Shown piece by piece: positions 21,188 through 31,023 of a stretch of DNA of 64,000 nt (within the stretch, counting starts at the first letter, position 1; each line of letters opens with the position of its first letter). The translations under genes were made by a program, and so were the position numbers. The stretch is from Theileria orientalis strain Shintoku (lineage: Eukaryota; Apicomplexa; Aconoidasida; Piroplasmida; Theileriidae). Location: contig NC_025261.1 of the NCBI RefSeq assembly GCF_000740895.1, forward strand, positions 124,001 to 188,000, in the 5' to 3' direction. The notes under the pieces are model-generated. The model had not been told where the DNA came from. It saw only the letters and a program-made list of their open reading frames with translations, and ran no database searches.

Positions 21188-22502
21188 TTAACTCTCATTG
21201 ACAAGCAAAGCGATCTGAAAGAGGATTAGTTTATGCGTATGTTTATGAATATGACTGCGTATAACAAAATATCTGCCGAAATAGCTACAGTAGTATCTAC
21301 AGTAAAATCGACACTAAGATCTAATGTAAAATCTACACTACTATCTAATGTAAAATCTATGTTTATGCGTATTTCGAACTTACCTTCTGTCTTACGCGCT
21401 CTCTCTTCTGCGCCTTCGTGGTCTTCACGTTGCGCACGTACGAGCCCTTGGCAGTCAGGATCCTGCTGCCCTCGCGCACGTGCTTCACCTCCCTCTTCGG
21501 CTTCGTCGGCAGCACTGGGTTTTTCCTTATGTTTTCGTGCGCCTTTGCGTACATGTCCTCCAGAGACTCGCTGTCGAGGCCCAGCTTCAGGTATGCGCTG
21601 AACTGCTTCTTGTACTTTTCCGGGTCCTCCTCCTTCAGGTACTCCATGTAGCTGGCCACGTGCGCTCCGAATATTCTGTCTCTGTGCGCCTGTGCGTCGT
21701 AGGTTCCGTTATTTTCCTCGTCCACGCTGTAGCCTGGGAACCTTTTTTCTGAGTGCGGCACGTGCAGTCCTCCGTCGCATGCTCCCTTGAGTGCTCCGAA
21801 CACTCTGTTTCCCGTCGTCACGTTTTTGACTCCCACGTCCAGCAGTGCCTTGAACGGGCGTCTTTCGTTGTCCTCTTCCTCCACGTGGTAGAGCTCTCCG
21901 TCCACTTCCACCTTGCCCACGAACTGCGAGTCCAGCTTAAGCTTAGTCAGCAGCCTTCTTGCCAGCAGCAGTCCTGTGCAGTAGGCTGCTGCGTAGTTCG
22001 TCAGACCCACTTTCACTCCGTAGTGCACCAGTTCTGATGAGTCAGCAGACGCGTGTACCTTGTCTCCCACGAGTGTCGACGATACTATTTGACAGATCAC
22101 TCTTTTGTTCGTCAGTCTCACCACCAGGCGGTACTTCGGCGAGTCATACTTGTTCTTGTCCTGTGCCACCAGTCTCTTCCTTGCGTAATAGTCCGTTTTC
22201 CCCTCTACATATTATTTGTAAATGTTGAAGATTTTGATCTAGTGTTCATACTAAGACTATAATGAGCATTCACACTTTCTGATTCATTGTTACAGACGAC
22301 AGGTCAAAGTATAACAATTTTTATACTTCGGTTTAAGTCGGTATTTATTTACGCCTCATGATCAATTTTACATCATGTTGTAACTTTGTAAATTTTACAT
22401 ATGGCGAGTATTTATGTATGTAAACTTACCCCTGCGGCGGCGAAACTTGACTTGGAAGCGTCTAAAGTACGCTTTATTTTTTACAATTCTCAGGAATGCC
22501 AT
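21188..22502 (-). CDS. RPL5: 60S ribosomal protein uL18 (RPL5)
   Basis: This is the 5S-rRNA-binding protein of the large subunit. Exon 1 (22502-22430) encodes [20 protein letters not shown]; a 225-nt intron leads to exon 2 (22204-21384) with [11 protein letters not shown], a [12 protein letters not shown] strand, [20 protein letters not shown] and [21 protein letters not shown] family segments. Exon 2 ends AAG|GTAAGT, a strong donor. Reading through gives six more codons and a stop at 21363. Splicing to an acceptor at 21215 gives the short exon 21214-21188 (IALLVNES), which better resembles the extended C-termini of eukaryotic RPL5. I prefer the spliced form, about 306 residues, but the 3' end is uncertain. 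Confidence 0.93.
21215..21383 (-). repeat. Imperfect repeats in the RPL5 3' region (probable last intron)
   Basis: Several imperfect copies of a TCTAATGTAAAATCTACACTA-like unit (plus strand 21270-21360) lie just downstream of the strong splice donor at 21383. Their low complexity supports an intron here rather than coding sequence. Confidence 0.55.
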
Positions 22503-23726
22503 TTTTGAAAGTTGTTCTCAAAGAATTAATTCTTTTTTATTTACTTTTATCAAAATTTATGTTAGTTTATTTGTGGTTATACACCATAAAAGATTTTATG
22601 TAAATGTTTTCAAACTAGGATATTTATTGATGTTTGGGTTTCAACATATATCCGCGAGGTTTGGTATAAAGGTAACAAATTAAATACAGAGTAAAACTCG
22701 AACTAATTAATCTATTATGTTACAAATGGGGGTACTAATAATGTCAAGTCACAAATTGTTCCGTTATAGTTTTATTCAATAACACAATCTATATTCATTC
22801 ATACTATATAATTGATCTGTGACTGTCTAATTTATTTTAATTTATAAAATTTGGAAACTTTTATTCAATGGTTAATACAATTAACATCATCCGTTCTCAA
22901 AATATATATGCACCAAACTTCAATCATGTATAAATATATAAGTATAACATATAAATAATGAAGATTCTATATATTAATCAGGTGTTTAAGTATTCAATAG
23001 TTATCTACACACCGTGTACTATACATTTATTACTGAATTATGCAATAAAAGATTGTCTTCCATTGACGAATTGGACTTTTATAACCCTTTCATTATAAAC
23101 ACATTCGTCTATGATGAGCAAAATAATAAATAAATTTAAATAAAGGGATCAAATAAAGAATTAGAGGGGTGTTATATAAATTTGGTCAAATAACCGTCAA
23201 ATAGGTATAGAATGATTTGTTTAATGTAAATTTAGTTTTTTGATAAATTATATTTGATATTCATGGTTTATTTATAATTAATGTTCAGATTCGTTCGCCC
23301 CGCAATGCATAAACGATTATACACTGAAACAAATTTTTTTGGATCTGTGAGACAGAAGGGTTCAGGCTATAAATTATGTGTTTTAACAATATTCGAGCCC
23401 GAATATAAATGGTAATGGTCACCGTTTATAGATTCAACATCCCCATATGACTGGGGCATGAATTTTTTAGAATCTGGCTAAACTAGCATAAATTTGCATA
23501 TAATTTTTTACTGGTTTGTTCAATTTCAAACCAACAGATTTAATATTATAAAAAATATTTAATTTTCGGGATTTATTGAAGGTTTGTTTTTTATTTTAGT
23601 ATTTAATTTATCATGTGTATAGTTAACTTATTGCTTTTGAGCTTCCTGTACTTTTTTCCCCCTATATAATTTACAAATTTTATGTACGTGAATTGTGATT
23701 GATTTTACTTAATATTATCTTTGTAG
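22503..23726. other. 1.2-kb spacer upstream of eL8 with possible small RNA
   Basis: Most of this stretch is AT-rich with no ORF that I can support. Positions 23281-23490 stand out, with several perfect hairpins and two Sm-site-like T-runs (listed separately). The last bases (TTTGTAG before the ATG at 23727) look like a splice acceptor, so eL8 may have a 5'-UTR intron. Confidence 0.4.
23281..23490 (+). ncRNA. Candidate Sm-class small nuclear RNA (unassigned)
   Basis: Along about 200 nt I see two Sm-like sites, AAATTTTTTTGG (23330-23342) and GAATTTTTTAG (23460-23470), each beside hairpins: TCTGT-GAG-ACAGA (23344-23356), ATATTCG-AGCC-CGAATAT (23389-23406), ATAAATGG paired with CCGTTTAT (23405-23429) and CCCCA-TATGAC-TGGGG (23441-23456). 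This arrangement of stem-loops then Sm site resembles spliceosomal snRNAs. The diagnostic U1 5' end, U5 loop, U6 box and U2 branch-binding sequence are not present, so no identity is offered. The strand is inferred from Sm-site orientation. Confidence 0.3.
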
Positions 23727-24533
23727 ATGGCTCCATCTGGTAAAAAGAGTAAGAAGCAGCCCGCTCCGGCTCCTTTGGCCAAAGTAGTGAAGGCCACAAA
23801 AGTTAAGAACCCAAATTTTGAGAGAACCCCTCGTGATTTCGGAATAGGCCGCGCCATTCGCCCCCGAGTCAACCTGTCTCGTTACGTTCGCTGGCCCAGG
23901 TACGTAAGAGTTCAGCGCCAGCGCCGCGTGTTGCTCCAGAGGCTCAAAATCCCACCATCTCTCAACCAGTTTAACTACACAGTCGATAAGAGCCAAGCGT
24001 TGCAGTTGTTGAGATTTCTGAGCAAGTACAAGCCCGAGACGAAGAAGGAGAAGGCCGCCAGGTTGCTGAAGGACGCCGAAACAGTGGCTTCAGGAGCAGA
24101 GTTGGCATCGAGTAAGAAGCCATACATGCTGAAGAGTGGTTTGAACCACGTTACCAACCTAGTCGAGTACAAGAAGGCAAAGCTCGTAGTTATCGCTCAC
24201 GACGTGGATCCAGTGGATCTGGTCCTCTGGCTCCCAGCCCTCTGCAGGAAGAAGGAGGTGCCCTACTGCATTGTCAAGGGGAAGAGCAGGCTCGGTAAGT
24301 TGGTACACCAGAAGACCGCAGCAGTCGTGGCAGTGGACAACGTGAGGAAGGAGGACCAGGCAGAGTTTGACAACCTCGTCAAGGCCTTCATGCCTATGTT
24401 CAACGATAACGCCGAGTTGAGGAAGCGCTGGGGAGGACACGTCATGGGAATCAAGTCGCAGCACTTGATAGCGAAGCGTGAAGCCCTAATCGCCATGGAA
24501 AACGCGAAGAAATTAGGATTGACCTATAACTAA
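23727..24533 (+). CDS. RPL7A: 60S ribosomal protein eL8 (RPL7A)
   Basis: A single-exon gene of 268 residues, the usual size of the family. It opens with a Lys/Pro-rich tail (MAPSGKKSKKQPAPAPLAK), then NPNFERTPRDFGIGRAIRP and LSRYVRWPRYVRVQRQRRVL, followed by the L7Ae/L30e RNA-binding domain (GLNHVTNLVEYKKAKLVVIA, HDVDPVDLVLWLPALCRK, VPYCIVKGKSRLGKLV, KTAAVVAV) and the C-terminal WGGHVMGIKSQHLIAKRE. It is a component of the cytosolic large subunit that also binds kink-turn RNA. The 5' flank ends in a splice-acceptor-like TTTGTAG. Confidence 0.97.
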   Translation: MAPSGKKSKKQPAPAPLAKVVKATKVKNPNFERTPRDFGIGRAIRPRVNLSRYVRWPRYVRVQRQRRVLLQRLKIPPSLNQFNYTVDKSQALQLLRFLSKYKPETKKEKAARLLKDAETVASGAELASSKKPYMLKSGLNHVTNLVEYKKAKLVVIAHDVDPVDLVLWLPALCRKKEVPYCIVKGKSRLGKLVHQKTAAVVAVDNVRKEDQAEFDNLVKAFMPMFNDNAELRKRWGGHVMGIKSQHLIAKREALIAMENAKKLGLTYN

Positions 24534-27001
24534 CCTACTTAATTAAGTATTTATGTACTTACATGTCATAGATACTGTTCTTATTAGGCTCGAGGCTTTT
24601 TAAAGTCTTTTAAATTGGCTATTTCAACGACTTTTAAATTGGCTATTACATTGACCTTCTAATCGGCTATTATAATGACCTTTAGGTTGGCTTTTATAAT
24701 GAGCTTTATGTTGCCTTTTTTAATGACCTTTGGGTTGGATATTCAGTCTTTTAAATGGCTATTTTATGACCTTTAGCTTGGATGTTTCAATCAATTTTAA
24801 ATGTAGATTAAACGTAACGAATCGGCTTGAAGATGTGACCATAAAATGATGAGATAATTTACAGACCTGTTCTGACTACAGATGAAATAAGTAATCTCTG
24901 ATTATAATCAGCTGCGAAGCCACGTGAGGCTGTCACGCAGACTCTGCCAGTAGCAGCTTAAATTAACGCTCTAATAGGAACCATATTAAGTATAATATGG
25001 GCCGCACGACGTACAAACAAAAGTGCGCATTGTTGGATATCATATAACGTGTGCATTGTTGATACAAACACGACATGGTTAAACTCAAGGCTATTAACCG
25101 TGTGTACTGCTAACGTGGGTGTAGTGATGATAATGACTCTTTTACCATCTTTCGGGTCTGAAGAGGCTGATGAACTTGTAGATCTGATAACCCATGAAGC
25201 AACAAATCCGTATCGATTGAAATATACAATCGATTGTGGCGCCGGGGATAAAGCCAGGCGCCTCGCATGAAAAGGCAGGTCATAGTGTATCCTATGGCTT
25301 CGTTGAACATGCGTACAATAACAGAGGGATAGTTAGTCGCATTCTAATGTGACTCGTTCCCCCCTCTAATAAATCTCTATTCTCACTAGGTACGTAATCA
25401 TGGTTCGGCTACCGTAGGTTGTCCGAAGATACCGGAACCCTAGGTTCAGTTGGAGATCCATTTCAAGGTTATAGCTTTCACATCGGCTGTGCTAAGTTGG
25501 TCCTTTTATTTCATAACTGTGCCCACTAAGTTTCAGTCTGAGCACCAATAGCGTACATTTGTGTATTCTTTGCGCTGAGTCCGTCGCGACTATGCATGTT
25601 GCATACATGGTTCAATTGTATATACAACCAGGGTAATCGATCATTGCTACAGATCCGGAAACACATATAATCGAATGTTAAGGTCACGAGTTTCACGACC
25701 CTCGACGTCAACATTGACGTACATGAGTCCAAGTTATTATCACTTGACTTAACCAGGCGTACATGAGGTCCAAGAGAACGTTTCGAGGAGTTAATCTATG
25801 CATATTTCTAGATTGATGGTCTAGCCAAGTTTGAGCACTCGACGGTTTATACTAAATGTTCGACTATTTATGAAGAAGATTCATATTGCCGATTCGTCAA
25901 AGATACCTACTGATTAGTCTACGATAGTACTAAATAGGATTAAATACGAGTAGAAGTACTTAGGAACTGTGTGCTAAAGTAGTTGTACTAGGAAGCTAGT
26001 TCATGAGCATAACTACGAGTTGTTTACATGGGATCCATGCTAAGAGTAGTCCTACATACGATTAGCGTTACCATATAGTTGAGGAGTTAGTCTACGATAA
26101 GTAGTGCATAGGAGATAAGTCCATGAGCATACTTTACGACTATTGCATACTGATGTTAGTCTGAAGATTCATGTTTTGTAACTTTACGAAGTCAGCTCTT
26201 TAAGGGAACGAGTAATTGGAATTTATAATAGGAAATGAGGATAAAATTAGGCCACGTCAATTCGGAATTCCTGGAAAGGAATTGGCCATCTTGCAGTAAG
26301 AATTCATCTCTTTTTAGTACCTTAAAATGAAAATTAGCATTCACTGATGAATCACTCGGTCATTTATTCGACGGAAACAAGTAATTCCTTTTCATGCGTT
26401 TTCAGAGTTATTTCTAACCAGTTAAACCCAAAGACAGATTTAAAGACTTGAGGAGATTTATAACGTCCCTTGAGACGGTTGATGCGAGAATCATATACCG
26501 GTAAAACGTGATTGGTACCATTCTTAACTAGTCGTCTTAATAAGGCCCCCGTATCTCGATAGCTGCTCCTAATTAACTATCGATAATTAGCCAGTTGAGA
26601 TAACTAGTTGAATACCTATCGATAAGTATCCCGAAATTAGATATATAAGGAGTGCAGAAATGATGACTGAGCCTTCGTTCTTGTCGAAAAAGAACGTAGG
26701 ATTCCACTCTGATCTCACTCACGCGGCCCAGTGTTCCTGGGCACCTTCTTGCTTCCACTTCCTTTGCCTTTCTGGGTCGACTACATTGTTATTTACCTAG
26801 TTCTTTAGATAGTTACTTATTTCCCCTCGTTAGACCTTTCTTGCTTTACTACGTAGCTATTCAGTTAGATAAGTGCCTTTATCGCGCTCCCTTAACTACA
26901 TGTATCTTAATTTCCTGCTATGTACAATACGTGGTTACGCATTTTGTGGTTAGATATGCGGGTCTGTATGAGTGTAGGTAGACAGTTATCAAATTAGCAG
27001 C
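24534..27001. ncRNA. 2.5-kb ORF-less, hairpin-rich locus, candidate non-coding RNA(s)
   Basis: This is the longest gene-free stretch in the window. The first 250 nt are T-rich repeats of a TTTTAAATTGGCTATT-like unit. From about 24840 to 26760 base composition is more balanced than in other spacers and no coding signal is apparent; the few 60-75-codon open frames show no family resemblance. Strong stems include AGCTGC/GCAGCT (24910-24958), CCATATTA-AGTA-TAATATGG (24981-25000), ATCGATTG/CAATCGAT (25212-25234), GGCGCC/GGCGCC (25238-25262), a two-part hairpin (25323-25367), CGTTCTT/AAGAACG (26676-26696) and GCCCAG-TGTTC-CTGGGC (26726-26742). Short motifs recur within it, for example TTAGTCTACGATA at 25914 and 26087. 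I infer one or more structured RNAs; none is identified. Confidence 0.35.
24590..24800. repeat. Degenerate tandem repeat downstream of eL8
   Basis: About seven imperfect copies of a roughly 26-30-nt unit built on GACCTTTxxxTTGGCTATT follow the eL8 gene. They mark the start of the ORF-less locus. Confidence 0.7.
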
Positions 27002-27964
27002 TTAGACATTCGGTCTCAGCAGGTACAGCACTGTGTCCACGATCAGCGCAACGAAGGAGAATGCGATGCCGATGAGCGTCCTCTGAACGAGTTAAACTGA
27101 GACGACTTACGTGGAAAGGGTCCTTCACTCCCAGGGCGCCGGAGATCGAGTAGGCTCCGACGAACGTCAGGGCCACTCCGAAGATGATGTTCAGTCCTGA
27201 ACTGCGGGCATTACGCGGGGAACTTACACTATGGGCGGCCTGAACTCGAAGACCTTGGTCTGCTGCGACGTAAACAGCTCCCGGATGTCACGAGTCTGGC
27301 GCTGGTACTTGATCTCGTGGGCCAGCTTCTTGCTCCACTCGATGTCCACTCGGTCCTCGATCACGGGGAACTTCCGCCCTAAGGCACTCATGTGAACACG
27401 CACTTTGTATGTGGCAATGGGCACTCGTGTAGGCCAAAACCTGCGTGTTGAGCCGCCACGTTGGGGTGAGTATGTACTTAAATAAGGGCGTGTGTACTTA
27501 AATAGGGGCGTGTAAGGTCGCGGGGACTAACGTGTTATTTTTGCGTTCTTCAGAATGTCGGCCAGCTTAAACTCCACGTGCTCCATTTCCGGGTTCTCCC
27601 TGACCATGAGGTCGTACGAATCCACCTGCGCTCGCTATTAACTGTTGACTGGTACCAGAGATATGAAGGCGTCGAGGTGTAAGTCGTTCTCCAGAGTCAT
27701 TTGGGCTGCCACGTTCAAAAGGTTGTCCTCGAGGTCTGGCGGGTCGGTCAGGTCCTCCGGTTTAGCGTCTTCCGACGCTGTGGACGCCTCGCTGAACCTG
27801 GCCCTGCGATATGGATTTTTGCCGTTCTGTGTGTGTTCTTCCTCCTCTTCCTCAGGCTCAGGCAGGCTCAGAACCTTCCTTCTGAACCTTAGGTACTCTT
27901 TTAAAAAATCTTCCACCTCTGTTGTTTTGCAAAAATAAGCAGCTGAGGATGTAGAAGTGCTCAT
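27002..27964 (-). CDS. Two-pass C-terminal membrane protein, Vma12/TMEM199-like
   Basis: Five exons (27964-27656, 27625-27532, 27423-27228, 27201-27111, 27082-27002) give about 256 residues in phase. I placed the third exon's acceptor at CACGAG|TG because the nearer GCAG breaks the frame. The N-terminus is acidic and disordered (a run of six Glu). The C-terminal quarter holds two hydrophobic helices (GLNIIFGVALTFVGAYSISG and TLIGIAFSFVALIVDTVLYL) with a short loop, preceded by HEIKYQRQTRDIRELF. This order, with a YQR-x-R segment before a C-terminal helical hairpin, resembles Vma12/TMEM199, an ER factor needed to assemble the V-ATPase. The resemblance is topological and motif-based only. It shares a divergent promoter with LAS1. 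Confidence 0.6.
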
Positions 27965-28291
27965 TTTTCATAATTTACGCACTCTCAGCAGTCGGTACGA
28001 GAATTAGCATATATGATAAACATTTGCAACTAACTAGATTGGAAAGGGGACATAAATATAATACATACAAATTTAAGCAATTTTAACGACCGCAATGGTG
28101 ATTAACGACTGTTTATAAAGTAGTTAGTCGTGTGCTTGCCCAAGAGTTGAATGTGCAATTTCCTCGTGGAAGAAAACAAAGAACCACTTATTACTTTAAA
28201 TATGCTCAATGTGTAACACTAAAATGTTATTCTTCATGTTTAATTGCAATAAAATAGCTACTTCTTTCCATTACAGTCACTAAGCTCTAAA
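27965..28291. promoter_or_regulatory. Divergent promoter region (VMA12-like / LAS1)
   Basis: A 327-nt spacer between divergent start codons. It is AT-rich nearer LAS1 and ends in an acceptor-like TTACAG (28270-28275) shortly before the LAS1 ATG, so LAS1 could carry a 5'-UTR intron. Confidence 0.4.
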
Positions 28292-30236
28292 ATGATTTAT
28301 GAGCCCACAGCTTGGTACTCCTACTCCCAATTTTCTGACATATTCAGTCGCCTGTCAGACGTGAATGAATATGAGCGGATTCTATTCCAAATTGAGCTTT
28401 GGCTGGCCCGTGGAAGAGTGCCTGCCGCCATTCACGCCACTGCTTCTCTTTTAAACGCAATTGTTTCAGACAAAAACTCTGAATTGCCTATTTTACACAT
28501 GCGCGACTTGTACGCAATGACAATTATAAGGTAACTTCTCAAACCAACTAACAATCTTATATTTTATTCACCATAGGACTGTTAACTTGCTGCTGGACCA
28601 GGAGCAGGATTCTGTGTATGCGAGGAGCTTGCTGCTCATGGGAAAGGAGGCCAACTTGCCTGAGAGTGTCATAAAGGCTCGCCACAGGTGCTCCCACGGA
28701 GACACACCTGACGTTGAGAGCCTCAGGATAGTGTGCAGAGAGGCCTTCAACTATGTGTACAAAAAATACTGGTACTTTAACTTGCATTTTAAATAACTAC
28801 GTTTAGGACTAATCAACACAGCATTCTGGTCTCAAAGTTAAATGACGAGTACCATTTCACGTTTTTGTTGTTTTCAGTTTTCCTGTTGAGTCGCTCGGGG
28901 GTTGACATGGGTAGGAGCCTTGGTTACTCAAGGAAGCTCGTTCCACCAGATAGAGGCACTAGGAAGTATAAATTTGACTCGGAAAACTCTTCTGAGGCTA
29001 GTAACGCAACAAAGTGTGTTCTGGAACATTTGGGGAAAGTTAGGAGCTTAATGAACAACAGGAAACATCTTGCAATCTACAGGCGTCTCAACATGTATGG
29101 AAAGAAACGCTGTAAATATGAATTCCGAGACTCGGTTCCCATTTACATTGGAATTTTGAGGAAGATTTTGAACTATTGCGTTCACGAGGATATTTTTATC
29201 TCAGTTTTTGTGGAGTGTGTATTCGCTAACTACTCTCCTGACCAGTCTCAAATGTTCCTGCTCATGTTGTTCCTTGTATCGTCTCAATACTCGTTCAATT
29301 TCACGGTTAAGTAAGTTTATATTGCTCTAAATTTATAAATTTAGGCTGGTTGCCCATATGCTTAACTTCATTTTTGATATTTCTGACATTTTTACCAATA
29401 TTCACACTCATGAAGTCAACTCCGTCCTACAGAGAATCGATTCCTGTTACAATGTCTTAATTCGCTTTAATAAATCAGGGCAGAAATTGGTTAATCACAC
29501 TGGCTCGGATTCTCACATTTTAAACTCTGATAAATATCGCAACTCGGTCAACGAGTGGTTGCTAATGTTGCTACAGTATGCTAACTGCTTAAAAACGAAG
29601 CAATTTCACAAATACCACCTGGATTATCTGAGACTGATTAAGGATTTGCCGTTCCCTGAATACGACAGGATGATAAATTACGAATTCACCTCACTATCTA
29701 GGATTCTGGTGTGCGTCAAGTTGATTCTGCCCCTTTATATTGTTAAACTAGGTAACTCTGGTCATAGCAAATCCATCACTGCATGGAATCATGATAAATT
29801 GTCGCACTTGATATGCTTACACAGATGGGTAAACGGGTTTGGAGGAAAATACGTCTTCAGTGTGGTTGAAGAGGAAATTAAGAGAGAGGCATTGTTGGAA
29901 TCCAGGGACAATTTTAAACACAATGTTGAAACTCTGAATACAAATCTATTTCCGGGAACTTTATGGGATCAAAATGACTGCAGGGTTAAATACACCTATC
30001 CGCTGGACGAAACGACCAAATTTTCCTTTCACAATAGAATATTAGAGTCGTTTGAAAAAATAGTTGCGTGCAAACTGTTTAAAAACGACTTTGGTGATAA
30101 GAGGATGGTCAAAGTCCAGTCTCAAATGTACAATATTAATGGAAGCTTGGGGTCGGAAAAGGAAAAAATAAGAATCCAGAAAAAAATATTCAGGGCGATA
30201 TCTTGCGCTATATGTATCTACAGGTCGCAAATGTGA
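28292..30236 (+). CDS. LAS1: Las1-like pre-rRNA endonuclease
   Basis: Las1 cleaves the ITS2 spacer during 60S maturation, working with the Grc3 kinase. Four exons (28292-28530, 28577-28771, 28807-29310, 29345-30236) join in phase to about 609 residues; introns are 46, 35 and 34 nt. The N-terminal HEPN domain shows the Las1 pattern: W-Y-SYSQF, IELWLARGRVPAAIHATASL, MRDLYAMTIIRTVNLLLDQ, ARSLLLMGKEANLPE and IKARHRCSHGDTPDVESLR, the last containing the RxxxxH catalytic motif (R-H-R-C-S-H). AFNYVYKKYW closes the domain. The C-terminal two thirds are poorly conserved and AT-rich. The catalytic motif is intact, so nuclease activity is likely. Confidence 0.88.
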
Positions 30237-31023
30237 TGTTGTTGCTGATTCTCGGGAAAATTTTGGTACCGCTAACTGTAAAATGTAAATTAGGCTACAC
30301 CGTCGTATACGTGTTAAGACATTCTGTGAAAGTTACCCAGTATTTGTTAGCCTTGCGTAGAGTCTAAGCGTGGCAGTGGTTAAAATCGGACCTCCTTTCT
30401 CATATTTTCACACATATGTGTAATCGACACTATAAACAGCCGTTTTATATACACGCTCGCCCCTGACTCCCCATTTACTCCTGACGATCTATTAATGGCT
30501 CTCTGTAAACAAGTTTTTGTTGGCCTTATTATCTAGAAATCTTAGATATTTTGTTTTTTAATCGACTGTCGTGACACTCTTTGGATGTGTTTTAACTATT
30601 TAGCCATTTTTAGGTCATTCTTGAACATTCAATTTTAATTTATTAGTAAATTTGAGGGATAATTTGTAAACTTTCTCCATCAAATTGTATTTTTAAGTAA
30701 GTTCGCTCTTCATTTGTCATACCAGAATTTGTGAAATTCTTGGAATTTGTCTTTTCGCTTTAATTAACCCCTTCTTTTAAGGTTAAGTAACACATACGTC
30801 TCACTTTTAATCTCTTGTCTCTTGACTCTGACTTCTAAGGTTGATAAAATGGTTATTGTGTAGGATTTAAATCGCTAGTTGACCTCTGATTGTATTGAAT
30901 CTAGAATGCAGCCCATTATCTTTATTTAGACTCGGATTCCTTGGTCGGTTTTCAGGCTCATAGTGTGCTTAAATTGCACTCGATAGTTTAGCTCTGTTCG
31001 TTTGTATAAGTTTACTCTTTACT
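30237..31023. other. 0.8-kb spacer upstream of the CCCH gene
   Basis: No ORF is supportable. The DNA is mixed, with T-rich stretches and little obvious structure. It probably contains the LAS1 3' end and a long leader/promoter for the CCCH protein gene at 31024. Confidence 0.35.

Noticed and set aside
23281..23360. Assignment to U4 snRNA
   Set aside because: An Sm-like site and 3' stem are present, but the U4/U6 pairing regions and the 5' stem-loop are not recognisable.
25049..25270. 73-codon open frame in the ORF-less locus
   Set aside because: It begins with no context, overlaps several perfect hairpins, and has no domain or splice continuation.
26655..26745. Assignment to U3 snoRNA
   Set aside because: Only a C-box-like word, a stem and a D-box-like word are seen; the U3 box A and hinge sequences were not found.
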